A stretch of 64,000 nt of DNA from Paraphaeosphaeria minitans (taxonomy: Eukaryota > Ascomycota > Dothideomycetes > Pleosporales > Didymosphaeriaceae): assembly GCA_015832175.1 (NCBI GenBank), contig WJXW01000017.1, positions 372,001-436,000 of the forward strand. Reading direction: 5' to 3'. Position numbers and translations under genes: made by a program. The notes below the pieces were generated by a model, which was given only the letters and a program-made list of their open reading frames with translations, was not told the DNA's origin and searched no databases. The stretch's first letter is position 1. Each line of letters opens with the position of its first letter. This document shows, in pieces, positions 1 through 11,700 of this stretch.

Positions 1-507
1 ATCAACACGCCAACCGGCATGTCCCAGGACGATAACTCCTATGACCTGATGGTGCAGGGGTCTGCAGCCCGGTCTATCCACTATGGCCGTGGTTTCCGCA
101 ACCGATGGCCGGCAGCACGAGTCCGATACCGTTCAGATCGCGACATTCCGCTGAGCCGCGATGACACGTGTCGATGCATCTTGTTCCGCACCGAATTCGC
201 AAGGCATATCGCACCGAGTTTGGAATGGTACGATTTCATGCAAACCCGCATTCGAGATGAGAGGCGTCGAACTCGCCGCCAAGCTTTGGGGGAGACAGGA
301 CTCTTCAGCACAATACCGGACCGTATCCTCGTGGAACTGCGACAGGCTCGAGCGCTCGCTGGAATCGACGTGAGCGTATTTGACGTGGAGATCACGAGGA
401 GGATTCTAGCGGATCCGTCAGGCTGGGGAGCGGTGGGATCTGCGCTCAGGAATCGAGGATGGGTGGATGAAGTGCTCGACGACGGGGACAACTATGTGTT
501 TCATTGA
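1..507 (+). CDS. 3' end of an unrecognised protein
   Basis: The frame is open from the first base of the window, and the first internal Met is at 19, so this is probably the C-terminal part of a gene starting outside. About 168 residues are visible, rich in Arg and Asp, with a basic helical stretch near the middle (RIRDERRRTRRQ) and a Trp/Asp-rich end. I recognise no domain. A long antisense frame exists but reads as low-complexity Ser/Arg. The TGA stop is followed by ordinary intergenic sequence. It could also be a chance open frame; codon use looks similar to that of neighbouring genes. Confidence 0.4.
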   Translation: MNTPTGMSQDDNSYDLMVQGSAARSIHYGRGFRNRWPAARVRYRSDRDIPLSRDDTCRCILFRTEFARHIAPSLEWYDFMQTRIRDERRRTRRQALGETGLFSTIPDRILVELRQARALAGIDVSVFDVEITRRILADPSGWGAVGSALRNRGWVDEVLDDGDNYVFH

Positions 508-1649
508 GGAAATTCAAGTGTGGTGGAGAGGACAGATTGCTCGGTCCTGCTTCGCGACAGGACTGCCACCTGTTGTGTGTTTGGTTATCGGACTGTGTAA
601 GGCATGGTACCGGTAGGCAGGGTGGGAAAGCGCCTTCGGGATCAGATACCACAAAGGCCACTTGAGGTCTAGAGTCGGCGAGCGCGCAGTACTTGGCTTC
701 TGATGCAGCTGGTTGCGGCGCACGTTGCTTGCATGGCTTAGTTTTCTCTTTCGAACGCAAGCATCTTCAGACAGGAAATGGTATTGCACATGATGCTCGT
801 ATTGTTAGTGACGCGTGGATTGACCTAGAGCATGTCTTATAGTGGCCTGACCCGTGTAGCAACCCAGGGCGCATCTCATAGTGACCCGTAGACTAAACCA
901 GAGCACGTCTTATAGTGACCCGTAGACCAAACCATTGTGCGTCTTATAGTGACCTGACCCGTGGACCAACCCAGAGTGTATCTCATAGTGGCCCGTGGAC
1001 CAACCCAGAGTGTATCTTATAGTGGCCCGTGGACCAACCCAGAGCACGTCTTATAGTGACCCGTAGACCAGACCAGTGTGCGTCTTATAGTGACCTGACC
1101 CGTGTACCAACCCAGAACGCATCTCATAGTCACCTGTAGACTAGCCCAGAGTACGTCTCATAGTGACCCGTGGGCCAACCCAGAGCACGTGACTATTTGT
1201 CGACGTCATCGGTATAGGGTCTGCGATGGAATCCAAAATGCCACAACCCAACTAGCCAGCCTACGAGCTGCAAGCAATGACTGCTGCGGAGGGTAGATAG
1301 CAAGGAAGAACACGCAATGTCGACATGGCAGCGCTGTGCATCCTCCCCTTGACGGGGACGCGGTAGTCGCGAGCAGCTAGACCGTTTTAGTCCGGCGATG
1401 CGCCGGTTCGGTTCAAGGAAGGCAGCGGCGTTGACCCCCGGACACGATTCTTTTCGCGATCACCTCACAAAGAAACATCTCGGCCAGCGCGCCTTGGAGA
1501 CGTGTCAGCGCGAATCCGACCACATCAGCATACTCTCCCGACGGCTGCCAACCGTGCGATAGCACATTTAGGCTGATTCATGTTGATTCCGGGTGGCGCG
1601 CGGTGGTCCCCTTGCTGTGACTTATTGTGAGGAGGCTCCCAGCGCAGCC
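508..1649. other. Intergenic region upstream of SWR1
   Basis: No convincing gene. It contains the 34/39-bp minisatellite (835-1189, listed separately), and the remainder is unique sequence that should include the SWR1 promoter. I see no clear TATA box. Confidence 0.6.
835..1189. repeat. 34/39-bp minisatellite, 10 units
   Basis: There are ten head-to-tail units, each beginning tctYatagtg and continuing ccYgtRgacYaacccagag. Seven units are 34 bp. Units 1, 4 and 8 are 39 bp because of an extra CTGAC-type insertion before the cccgt. 3x39 + 7x34 equals the 355 bp of the array exactly. Units differ at several positions, so this is an old, diverged array. Confidence 0.9.
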
Positions 1650-4600
1650 ATGTTTGTGATGGCCTCTGACCCACAACCGACGCCTGACCACGACGATGTC
1701 CCCTCCGCCGCGATTCACGACGCGCTGCCAGCCGACGACGACCAGACCCTCGGAATAAAGGAAGAGAGAGAGACATCGGCACAGAATGGCGATGCCGACG
1801 GCGATGACGCGATCCGGGCGTCGCGCCCTGCGAAACGGCGGAAGCTCGAGAGCATCACACCGCGACGGTCGCTGTCACGCGCCGCCTCGCCCCCGTGGAA
1901 GTCGTTCACAGCGGACGGCCCCACGACCATTTTTGATAATGGCGTGAGGAAGTCGTCGCGCGTGAACCGTGAGGCACCCACCCCGCCCGAACCCGCCGTC
2001 AAGAAAAGCACGCGCGGTGGTGTCGCGAGGGGGATCCAGACGAATGGCACGTCCAACAACAGCAGTAAACAGAGCTCGCGCGCAGTCTCGTCCTCTGGAA
2101 TGCCTGCCAAAGCAAAGACTGCATCCTCGGCAGCGAAGAAGAAGGGTCCGGCACCGCCACTGCAGTCGCCAACGCGCAAGTCTGAGCGCAATAAGAGAGC
2201 CTCGGCCACCGCGCTCGCCACTTCTCCCGCGTCGCCAGCCGTTGCGAAAGCGTCCTCAGAAACTCTCCGGAAGCGCCCAGGACCCAAGTCCACCTTGACT
2301 GCAACCGATGACGCAGCTCACACCTTCGACCCCGCCGAAGACCCCGTTGGCCCATACGATGGAATGAATGGGAATCCGTCAGACATGTCCACACCCCGCA
2401 TTCGACTACGCTTTCGAAAACTCGACCCACCGACGCGTCATCCCCACCACCTGCCGCCTCCACGAAAACATTCGTCGTTTGCCGAATGGTTACAACAAGA
2501 TGACCCATTGGAAGGAGAGGAGGGTCACAAGATAACAGAAGAGGCGGCGAAAGAAGAAGCCGAGCGCCGACTGCGAATCGTTTATGCTGCCGAGCGGGGC
2601 GTTCTGAGTCTGGGACGTTGTAGCATATTCCAACCTGAAGCAGCGGACGAACCCCCACCGAAATATGGCCACTGGGATCACGTCGTCAACCATGCTCTTA
2701 CCTTCAACAAGCTCTTGAGGGAGGAAAATGCATCTCATCGGAAGATAGCGAAGACGCTGGCAAGAGAAGCTTATGACTATTGGAAAAACAAGTACAAGCG
2801 AAAATCGCAAGATGAAATCGATCAAGAAGAGTCGAATCGCGCCCTGCTCAGGTACAAACAGCTTGTCAAAGACGTCAAAGATACATGGGTGAATGTCAAG
2901 GTCGAAATTGACAAGGAGCGCGTGGCAAAGTGGGAAGCGGAGCAGGTACAACTTGGTCACAAGGCGATGGACGACATGTTCAATCAAGCCCAGGAGATCT
3001 TGGGTCGTAACGCCATCGATTCTGCATCATCTTTTGTGAGCGATGACCGCGACACCGAAGGCGAAGGTGGAGACTTTGGGAGCGGCACATCGCAGGTCTC
3101 AGGCGGAGAAGAAGTGGACCATCAAATGACATCCGATTCCGAAAGCGATGAGGGACATGAAGAGGATGTGGACGCCAACCTGACTGCTGAGCAACTGCGT
3201 GCCAAATATGAACAGCTGCCCGACCTCCCAGATGATGGCTCCAGTGCTGATGAACGGGAGGATGAAGAAGACGATGAGGAAGATCAAGACGAGCCCATGG
3301 ACGAGGAGAATCGAGGTACACCTGAGCCGACCCCGGACGCAGATCTCGAATTGCAAATAGCAATGGAAAACGGCGACATTTCATTGGACGATCCATTCAC
3401 GTACTCGAACGGTGTTCATAAAGAGGGCGTCGATGAAGACGAAAAGAAGCCAGATTACATTGACCCGGCTACTGTCGAGTTAGAAGCAGTAGACGAAGCC
3501 TTGCTGGATTCTGACGACGATGCGTCTGGATCTGGCAGCGAGGAATGGCCGAGTGATGAAGATGAGAATTCTGATGAGGGCGATGAAGACCAGTCAGCTC
3601 CTGGTTCAGAAGAAGAAGAGGAAGAGGAAGTAGAAGAGGGGGATGACGACGCCGGTGTGATGGGTTTCCTGACCCCGGCTGAGATTAAGAAGCTGAAAGA
3701 GTCCGCTAAGATGGTTGTGGAAGGCATCAACGGAGACGAAAAAACACCTGTCAATGGCACGCACCACGCAGATGGCACGAATGGTACACATGAGGTTCAC
3801 GAAATCGAAGAGAAGGACGTCACAGTTATCGCGGACACCAACGGCACGCTGGCAGACGTCGATACTACGGACATAGATTCGGTTTCACGCGATGTCACCT
3901 CTCAAGCTGCACCCGATTCCATGGAGATTGACACACCCGAGCCCGAGGAAGATACTGAGATTGTGCCCGAAAAGGCCATCACTATGGGTCGCTCTCGGCA
4001 TCCGTCTGAACCTCCGCGTGTCGAGATTCCATCACTTCTACGAGGTACACTCCGCGAGTACCAGCATGATGGCCTTGACTGGCTTGCCAATTTGTACGAA
4101 TCTGATACAAATGGAATCCTGGCTGATGAGATGGGCTTGGGCAAGACTATTCAAACTATCTCAGTGCTAGCATACATCGCTGTTTATCGACAGAAGTGGG
4201 GCCCACATCTAGTCGTCGTTCCCACCAGTGTCATGTTGAACTGGGAGATGGAGTTCAAGAAATTCCTGCCGGGCTTCAAGATTCTCACGTACTATGGAGA
4301 CATTGCCGAGCGAAAGAGAAAGCGTGTTGGCTGGCGAAACACAGGTCGGGACATGATCAACGTCGTCATTACCTCGTACCAGCTTATCCTCCAGGATGCT
4401 GCAGCGTTCAAGATGCGTGCGTGGCAATATCTTGTTCTGGATGAAGCCCACAACATCAAGAACTTCAAGTCTCAACGATGGCAGACCATGCTGAATCTCC
4501 GGACCGAGCGACGTTTGCTTTTAACGGGTACACCACTACAGAACAATATCGACGAGCTTTGGTCGCTACTCTACTTCCTGATGCCAGCTGGCTTCGCAGG

Positions 4601-6758
4601 CGAAGGTCGCATTGCCGGTTTAGAAGAATTCACGATGGCCCTCAAGAACCCAACTTCACAAATCCTAGACCAAGGACGGCAACAGCTGGACGCAGAAGCT
4701 CAGAAGATCGTCAAGAAACTTCATGAGGTCTTACGTCCTTATCTCCTACGCAGACTCAAGGCGGACGTTGAAAAGCAAATGCCAGGAAAGTACGAGCACG
4801 TGGTGTACTGCAAGCTGTCAAAGCGACAGCGACAATTGTATGACGGGTTTATGGGCCGCGCTTCGACCAAGGAGATACTGTCGTCCGGGAACTACATGTC
4901 AATTATCAACTGCTTAATGTCACTCCGAAAAGTCTGCAACCACCCTGACCTATTCGAGACCAGAGCCATTGTGACCTCCATGGCCATGCCAAAGTCAGTT
5001 GCTGCTCGTTTCGAGATCAAGGATCTTCTCATCCGGAAACGATTGTCCGAAGGCTTGGAAGACAAGCGAGTCAACTTGGACGCATTGAATCTTGTGTTTG
5101 CCCACCGTGAGCGCACTTCGATGCTGCAAGCCCGGAGATCGCAGCAAATCCGCGCTACTCGTCCGTTGGAAGACCTCATCGAAATCCATACACGCCGTAT
5201 CAATAAGGCTGCCGAATCGGGGCCATGTTCGATCCAGTCTACAATTGCGGACATGGCAAACAGGGAAAGAATAGCTGTCCGAGACCATCTTCGGGTATGC
5301 CTCAAGCTCACTCGTGCCCGGACACAGTTTTTGCCTATCTACGGCAAAGGTCTGATCGATCGGCTTACCCTAGATTACGAGAGCTATGCGTTTGGTGCTC
5401 GTGAACCAGATGAGCAAATCACTGGACCTCCACCGCCATCTTACAACCCGGCGTATCCTCCAGGCATGCAATATCATCAGCCAAATCCTTTTGGGCATGC
5501 ACGTGTCATTGGAATCAAAGAAGGTCGTCGTGGAAGGCTGGGCTTCCGGGAACCGCTCGGTCCTGCATTTGCTTCATTGTGGCATCAGCAAAAGATCAAT
5601 GCTTTCACCGAGATGATACCCACACTTGAGGAACGTGCCGAAGCTCTCGAGCCGCTTGTCACACGCTTCACTTGTGTCACTCCAGCTGTTGCGGCCGAGG
5701 AGTTGGCCTCTTTAACGTTGTCTACTACTGGTGTACAACTCATACGGTCATCGGAGATGGTCCGCCATCGAGACCCTTTCCACGAGTCCCGCATCCGCCA
5801 GTCTATTGCTTTCCCTGACAAACGCCTCTTGCAATATGACTGTGGTAAGCTGCAACGACTCGCAACTCTTCTTAGAGACCTTCAGGCAGGCGGTCATCGC
5901 GCACTCATCTTCACTCAGATGACCAAAGTTCTCGACATCCTCGAACAATTCCTTAACATCCATGGCCACCGCTATCTCCGCCTCGACGGTGCCACCAAGA
6001 TCGAGCAGCGACAAATTCTGACCGATCGCTTCAACAACGACCCTCGCATCCTCTGCTTCATCCTCTCCTCCCGATCTGGGGGTCTCGGCATCAATCTCAC
6101 AGGTGCAGACACTGTCATCTTCTACGACCTCGATTGGAATCCCGCGATGGACAAGCAATGCCAGGACCGCTCCCATCGTATCGGTCAAACACGTGACGTC
6201 CACATCTACAAGTTCGTCTCGGAATACACCATCGAAGCCAACATTCTACGCAAGAGCAACCAAAAGCGCCTTCTCGACGATGTCATCATCCAGAAGGGAG
6301 ATTTCACAACCGACACCTTCAATCGCGTGAGCTGGCGTGACGCCCTCGATGACGGCCTCGGCGACGAAGCCGGCGCAGCCATGGACCGTGTGCTCGGTGA
6401 AAAAGCAGGTCTCCTGGGCGACGCGCGCGTTATGGGGACTGTCGAGGACACCGAGGACATGGCTGCTGCGACGGTCGCGCAGAAGGAGATTGTCGACGAG
6501 ATCCATGATGATCAGGTGGACTTTAGCGAGAGCACAGCGGCGACGCCGGGCGGTGCGACGAGAGCGGGGAGTGAGCTAGGCGAGGACATGGCGGGAGGAA
6601 TTGATGGGGAGAGGTTGCGGCGACATGTCGATGAGTATATGTTGGCTCGGTACAGGGACGAGTACGGGAGGGAGCCGTACAAGCCGCCAACGGATCGGCA
6701 GAAGCGGAACAGGAAGGGTGGGGATGTGCATCGCACGCACAAAAAGAAGAGGTACTGA
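1650..6758 (+). CDS. SWR1: SWR1 chromatin-remodelling ATPase
   Basis: Catalytic subunit of the nuclear SWR1 complex, which exchanges H2A for H2A.Z in nucleosomes using ATP. It is a single exon of 1702 aa from the first in-frame ATG (gcagccATG); a second ATG lies three codons on. Order of parts: a basic, Ser/Pro-rich N-terminus; an HSA domain at about residues 338-411 (KYGHWDHVVNHAL), which binds actin-related proteins; a long Asp/Glu-rich stretch around 465-690, as in histone-binding regions of this family; the SNF2 ATPase lobe from about 800 with DEMGLGKT near 825 and DEAH near 931; a large insertion; and the second helicase lobe from about 1416 (ALIFTQM, then the DRSHRIGQ box). The split ATPase and HSA domain together separate SWR1/INO80-type from other SNF2 proteins, and the acidic N-terminal half favours SWR1. 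Length is close to that of other fungal orthologues. Confidence 0.96.
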   Translation: MFVMASDPQPTPDHDDVPSAAIHDALPADDDQTLGIKEERETSAQNGDADGDDAIRASRPAKRRKLESITPRRSLSRAASPPWKSFTADGPTTIFDNGVRKSSRVNREAPTPPEPAVKKSTRGGVARGIQTNGTSNNSSKQSSRAVSSSGMPAKAKTASSAAKKKGPAPPLQSPTRKSERNKRASATALATSPASPAVAKASSETLRKRPGPKSTLTATDDAAHTFDPAEDPVGPYDGMNGNPSDMSTPRIRLRFRKLDPPTRHPHHLPPPRKHSSFAEWLQQDDPLEGEEGHKITEEAAKEEAERRLRIVYAAERGVLSLGRCSIFQPEAADEPPPKYGHWDHVVNHALTFNKLLREENASHRKIAKTLAREAYDYWKNKYKRKSQDEIDQEESNRALLRYKQLVKDVKDTWVNVKVEIDKERVAKWEAEQVQLGHKAMDDMFNQAQEILGRNAIDSASSFVSDDRDTEGEGGDFGSGTSQVSGGEEVDHQMTSDSESDEGHEEDVDANLTAEQLRAKYEQLPDLPDDGSSADEREDEEDDEEDQDEPMDEENRGTPEPTPDADLELQIAMENGDISLDDPFTYSNGVHKEGVDEDEKKPDYIDPATVELEAVDEALLDSDDDASGSGSEEWPSDEDENSDEGDEDQSAPGSEEEEEEEVEEGDDDAGVMGFLTPAEIKKLKESAKMVVEGINGDEKTPVNGTHHADGTNGTHEVHEIEEKDVTVIADTNGTLADVDTTDIDSVSRDVTSQAAPDSMEIDTPEPEEDTEIVPEKAITMGRSRHPSEPPRVEIPSLLRGTLREYQHDGLDWLANLYESDTNGILADEMGLGKTIQTISVLAYIAVYRQKWGPHLVVVPTSVMLNWEMEFKKFLPGFKILTYYGDIAERKRKRVGWRNTGRDMINVVITSYQLILQDAAAFKMRAWQYLVLDEAHNIKNFKSQRWQTMLNLRTERRLLLTGTPLQNNIDELWSLLYFLMPAGFAGEGRIAGLEEFTMALKNPTSQILDQGRQQLDAEAQKIVKKLHEVLRPYLLRRLKADVEKQMPGKYEHVVYCKLSKRQRQLYDGFMGRASTKEILSSGNYMSIINCLMSLRKVCNHPDLFETRAIVTSMAMPKSVAARFEIKDLLIRKRLSEGLEDKRVNLDALNLVFAHRERTSMLQARRSQQIRATRPLEDLIEIHTRRINKAAESGPCSIQSTIADMANRERIAVRDHLRVCLKLTRARTQFLPIYGKGLIDRLTLDYESYAFGAREPDEQITGPPPPSYNPAYPPGMQYHQPNPFGHARVIGIKEGRRGRLGFREPLGPAFASLWHQQKINAFTEMIPTLEERAEALEPLVTRFTCVTPAVAAEELASLTLSTTGVQLIRSSEMVRHRDPFHESRIRQSIAFPDKRLLQYDCGKLQRLATLLRDLQAGGHRALIFTQMTKVLDILEQFLNIHGHRYLRLDGATKIEQRQILTDRFNNDPRILCFILSSRSGGLGINLTGADTVIFYDLDWNPAMDKQCQDRSHRIGQTRDVHIYKFVSEYTIEANILRKSNQKRLLDDVIIQKGDFTTDTFNRVSWRDALDDGLGDEAGAAMDRVLGEKAGLLGDARVMGTVEDTEDMAAATVAQKEIVDEIHDDQVDFSESTAATPGGATRAGSELGEDMAGGIDGERLRRHVDEYMLARYRDEYGREPYKPPTDRQKRNRKGGDVHRTHKKKRY

Positions 6759-7311
6759 GAGACCTCGTTTTTTTGTTTCCGCTGGGGGAGTGTATGAGGT
6801 AATGAGGATGGAGGCGTTTCAAGGTGTCGTCATTCGATGCATTGTATTAGTAGCGAGGTGTAGCATGGTGCATTTTGTGAGGCGCAAGGTGTCGAGGGGC
6901 AGGAAGCATAGGCCGGAACTGTATGAATAGGTGTTTGGAGGTGCATGAGGCATGGGCAGCACAAAGTCTGCATGAATGGCGTCTGTCGGCAAGGTTGTGT
7001 CTTCGAATGGAAAATCGTATGCTTTTTTTATCATGTTTTCTGCCATCATCTCTTTGCGTTCTGGAAGCACCTACTGACCAGGGCACACTAAGTCCAAAGC
7101 CTACCTAGGCTCTGGCATGTGTGTGGAGCGAGGATGAACAGAAGGTCGACTCAAACTTCCCAAAGCGGCAGTAACTATGGCATGGTAGACTAGGAATCTA
7201 ACTACCAGCGGCAACCCCAGATGCCTGCCAAAATTTGTCGACCCAAGTCTGCACCACGCCCATCGCACCACCACAACACGATAAACGCTCCCACCACCCA
7301 CACAGAACACA
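6759..7311. other. Intergenic SWR1-RRP7
   Basis: Same-strand spacer. A T-run soon after the SWR1 stop and the A/C-rich leader before the RRP7 ATG are the only features seen. Confidence 0.6.
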
Positions 7312-8389
7312 ATGGCCTCTCCGGTGCCTGTGAAAAAGCGCAAAAGCACACCCACGGCCGTCGCAGACTTCGCCATCCTCCCGCTCGCGCTGCCCACACC
7401 GCCCGGCCTGCCACCCTCGTGCGCCGACGCAAAGCACTACCTTTATGTCAAGGCGCACGCGCCCGCCATAGCCACCGAGTCCACCGCGCGGTCGCTCTTC
7501 CTCGCCAACGTGCCCATCGATGCTTCGGAGGCGAATCTGCGCGCACTCTTCGCCGAGCAGCTCGGCGGCGCGCGGGTCGAGAGCGTAGACTTCGACGCCA
7601 GCGTGCCGGCAGAGGTGGCGCACAAGCACTTCAAGCCCGCCGAGGTGAGCGGCGGAAAGAAGGACGGCCCCGAGAGCCGCGGGAAGAAGCGCAAGCGGGA
7701 GGCGGACGGCAACGGCAACGGCGGGAAGAGCGACATGGTAGCCGAGGGCGTGCTGGAGGACGACGACAGCGCGCTGCCGCGGATATGGAGCGCGCCGGTG
7801 CGGAGGAGTGGGTCCGGCGCTGTGGTGGTGTTTCTCGACAAGGCGAGCATGCGGGGCGCGTTCAAGGAGGTGCACAAGGCGATCAAGGAGGGGAAGACGA
7901 TAGCCTGGAAAGGCGGCGACGCGTCGGGCGTTGAACGTATGTCTTCCCACACACCTACGCACCGAGCGCGAAGGATATGCTCACACACGCAATCTAGGCT
8001 ACAAATCACACCTCGCCCTCCTCCACCCACCCACCACCCTCCTCTCCTCCTCCACAAACGCCTACCTCGGGCAATTCGACGCCGCCGCCGCCCAGCGCTC
8101 GCGGGCTCTCGCACACCTGCGCTCCGTCCCCGACGAGGACGGCTTCATCACCGTGACCCGCGGCGGCGGCCGCAGTCTTCCCGCCGCGCGCCTCGACATC
8201 GCGCAGCAGAAGCAGGCGGAGCACGAGGCCAGGATGAAGAAGAAGGGGGATCTGGACGGCTTCTATCGGTTCCAGAATCGCGAGAAGAGGAAGGAGCAGG
8301 AGGGCATGTTGCGGAAGCAGTTTGAGAAGGACAGGAGGAGGGTGTTGGAGATGAGGGAGAGGCGGGGAAAGGTTAGGGTGGAGACGTGA
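7312..8389 (+). CDS. RRP7: Ribosomal RNA-processing protein 7
   Basis: Nucleolar protein of the small-subunit processome needed for 18S rRNA maturation, acting with UTP22/CK2 in yeast. Two exons, 7312-7936 and 7998-8389, give 338 aa. The 61-nt intron runs gtatgt...ctag and splits a codon after its first base. The N-terminus has the family-specific segment with an RRM-like fold (YLYVKAHAP, then SLFLANVPID near residue 65). The C-terminus has the diagnostic DGFYRFQNREKRKEQ and a basic coiled coil ending in RERRGKVRVET. In the middle a Lys/Glu/Gly-rich insertion (GGKKDGPESRGKKRKRE) is longer than in yeast. The start ATG (acacaATGGCC) fits a fungal consensus. It is transcribed in the same direction as SWR1 and convergent with the next gene. 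Confidence 0.92.
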
Positions 8390-8710
8390 GGGCGAGGGCT
8401 GCGGGGAAAGTAGATGATATGATATCCTGCGAATGTATCGATGGCAGCAATGTGTCGTGTCTTGACGGTGAGCACATGAGCACGAGGTTGCACTGGAGCC
8501 TATGCGGATGGGCCGCCTCTGAGAGTCTTTGAACTTGTGGCTTCCTTGGACGGTGCTTGAAGCGCACATTTTCACACATGTAGCAGAACTTGAACCATGG
8601 AGGATGAGTAAGAGATGCAAGATGCATGTGAACCGCCACAGTGCAGGCGCACACTGATCAACTACATAGAATGCACCTTCTCGACGCTCTCCGTGAAAAA
8701 GGCTCTCGTA
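8390..8710. other. Convergent intergenic spacer
   Basis: 3' ends of RRP7 (+) and of the HET-kinase gene (-) face each other here. No gene or repeat seen. Confidence 0.6.
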
Positions 8711-11700
8711 CTAGCTCATCACATCCTCGCCCCCAGCATACCTCCTCGCACTCGGGTTCTTTCCATGCACTCCTCCATCCTGACCATACTTCCTCTTCGC
8801 ATTCGGATTCTCTCCAAATACTCCTCCATGCACAATACCAGTCCCAATCTCCCGACTCTCCCGGCCTGGGTCCTGGTCTTCATAACAACCGCGCATCAGC
8901 CCAGCGATACCACTGGCGGTGACGTTGAGCGACCCACTCGGGCCTCCAAGGCCCGCGAGCTGGAGCTGCGTTTGGCCGGCCTCCATGGAGTCGCCGATCG
9001 CGTCTCCCTCTTTGCGAACATACTGGCAGTCACGCACCAAGAGCGAAGAGAACTCTTCGACCCCTTGATGCGGCGTCGCCATCTTGCCGTAGCCCTTGGC
9101 TTTGTTCGCAGTTGGGGCGCCGTGCCCGTTGGCGTTGCGCTCGGTCACTTTTTCGGCAGCAGCCTTGGCCGTTCCGGTGCCTTCCACGTCGAAGTTGCGC
9201 TCTGTGTGCATGTGATTGTGATTGAGACGTGCGGTGGCAGGCGCAACAGAGTGCGCATCGGCACGTGTATGTACCTTCTCCCAGAACAGCGAAGAAAACG
9301 CGTTGCGGAAGGAGTCAAGTCCGCGGGGGAATGTTTCGCTGGCCTTGAGTGCGTTGCACTCCCAGTACATCTGTTCTTCGCCGAGGTGGAGGAACCTACG
9401 CGACAGGAGACGTTCCTGGAGCGACCACGCCCTCGTATCCCAAGCAAAGCCTGGCGTGAGGTACGTGCTGAGTGGAAGGACGGCAGCTTGGAGCGCTTGT
9501 TGGTCGACGCCCTTTTGTGTTGCCACGATGGTGAGCGCCGCGTTGCGATATACGTCTGCCATGGCGCGGGATTCGCGTTGCTTGTCTCCCTGGGAGTCCT
9601 GCAGAACGCAGAGATTGTCTACCCATAGGTATCGGAAGCCGATGTCTTGCGCCTTGGCGATGGCTTCGTCGATGGCTTTGGGTAGGGTGCCGCGAGGTAG
9701 ATTGCGTTGCATAGCGTCCAGACGAGCAGTTGAGAGCTGTAGCTCGTCATCTGCCCAAACGTAGCTGAGTGCTGCGTAGTCGGAACTTTCGCGATCTTCT
9801 AGGTCCACGCTACTGACAATGCGAACGGAGACGCCTGCACCATCTTCTGGTGACATGTCAATCAGACGGGTGGGTAAGGTCTTGTTGGCACCAAACCCTT
9901 GTAGGTCGTGACGACAATCAGCGTGGTCGTGTGTACACTCCTCGAGCCAGCGCTTGGCATGACGAACGGTTTCGCCTTGTCGCTTCTGTTGATCATCCAC
10001 ATCATGTGGATGAGTACATCCTTCTCGGCCATCTTCCTGGCAGAAAGATTTCACTGTTTGAAACTCTTCAGAGGGTCCAGGATACGTGACCTTGTCGTTG
10101 GGCCAACTAATACAGCAAGGTGCGGGTGTAAACACCATTGTCAGCTTAGGTGCAGTTGGTCGTGCGGCTGGTTCGGAACTGAGCATTTCCTTGATAGTAC
10201 TCGTAGCATTGGCTTCAGTTCGAGATGCTGCTTGCTCGAGAGACTGGGTCAGCAGGCCTTGCAGGGCAGGGACGTCTTGCCAGTAGTATTTGCCCTTTCG
10301 TCCGCCAAATAGTTGGCGGAAGTCAAGCCAGCGCGTATTATCTTCCTTGTAGGCAACTGTTAGCATCTCCACGAAGACGCAGCCGAGTGACCAGATGTCA
10401 GATGCGAGCTCGCGTGAGACACCCTCAGATACTTCGGGCGCGCAATATTGGCGTGTAAGTGGCATTGTGGTGCTGCTCGCAGTGATCGCACCGATCGAGC
10501 TGATGCCAAAGTCACTCAAGAATACATGTGGTACATCCTCGCCTTGCTTGACAAGGATGTTCTGAGGCTTGATGTCCATGTGCTTTACGGCTGGTCGCTG
10601 CTCATGCAGGTACCGGATTGACGAGGCAAGGCAGCCCATCATCGTGACAATGGTCTCGCTTAGCCTGTCTGGCCTGTTCTGCAGCTTCATGTCCAGCCAA
10701 GCGGCAAGTGTTGTCTCTGCTACTGGCGAGAGCAGGATCGACATCCTGTCGCCCTTTTGGACGCTGTCCACGAACCGGATAATGTGGGGATGGCGGAGTT
10801 TCTTGAGAACATCGACTTCGTTCTTCAGTTCTTCAATGGCGGAGCGTTCCCGGTTCTTGAGGGTCTTGCGGGCAAAGCGTAGGCTCGTTTCGCGATGGAC
10901 AACTTCGTCGACCGTACTAAAGCCGCCAGCGCCGAGGAGCTTTAGACTACCGAGAAGATCTTGCGTCTCGCGGGTCGTTGATCCTGCTAGAAAATGAGAC
11001 TTGCGCGTCCTCTTGGAATTCTCAATCTTCTTACCATGGGACACTGCCATTGTAGCCTTCAGGCGATCTGGCGCGGCATCTCCGTCGCTTGGAGGATCGA
11101 ACAGCGGTACCGTCTGAAGCTGAACGACGCCGGTGCTTAGCAAGGAGACATCATCTCCGGCCACAGACTGCGAGTTATCTCTCGTTGCTTCATCGTGCCA
11201 CCAATGCACAGAGCATCCATCGGTGGGTGTTGCACGTTGTGTTGTGGCGGTGGCGCAGATTGCACCCTGGGGTATCTTGCTGCACGTTGCACCGTCCAAT
11301 CCGAAGGCTGGTTTAATGTGCTGCTCATTCGTAGAGTCCTGTTGAATGTGCTGCTCGACTCCTGGTGATGAGCCTCTGCTATCGCCGTCTGCGAGCTGTG
11401 AAACCTGGAACTGGTAGAAGCCGCTCTGCGGAGGTTGTGAGCCGCTGCCGCCGTTGCCGTTGTTCTTCGATCCAGAGCCAGAGCTAGAGCCACGAGGATC
11501 ATGTTCCGGTGGGAAGAAAGGCTTGCCATTTCCGAAGCCGCCGCTATCAGGACGGTCGTCATTATCGTCATCGTCATTCATGTCATCAGAATCATTGGTG
11601 TCCTCTTCGTTCCAGTCAAGCATGCACTTGCCGTTCTTGAAGTGGTCTGCGATATGGTCGATGCGATCTTGTCGAGATACGAAGCGATGGGTGCAAAAGC

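Noticed and set aside
835..1189. CRISPR-like array near the left edge
   Set aside because: Units join directly; no unique spacers; simple minisatellite.
7221..7934. A 237-codon Arg/His/Ala-rich frame
   Set aside because: It is a shifted frame of RRP7 exon 1, caused by GC-rich codons.
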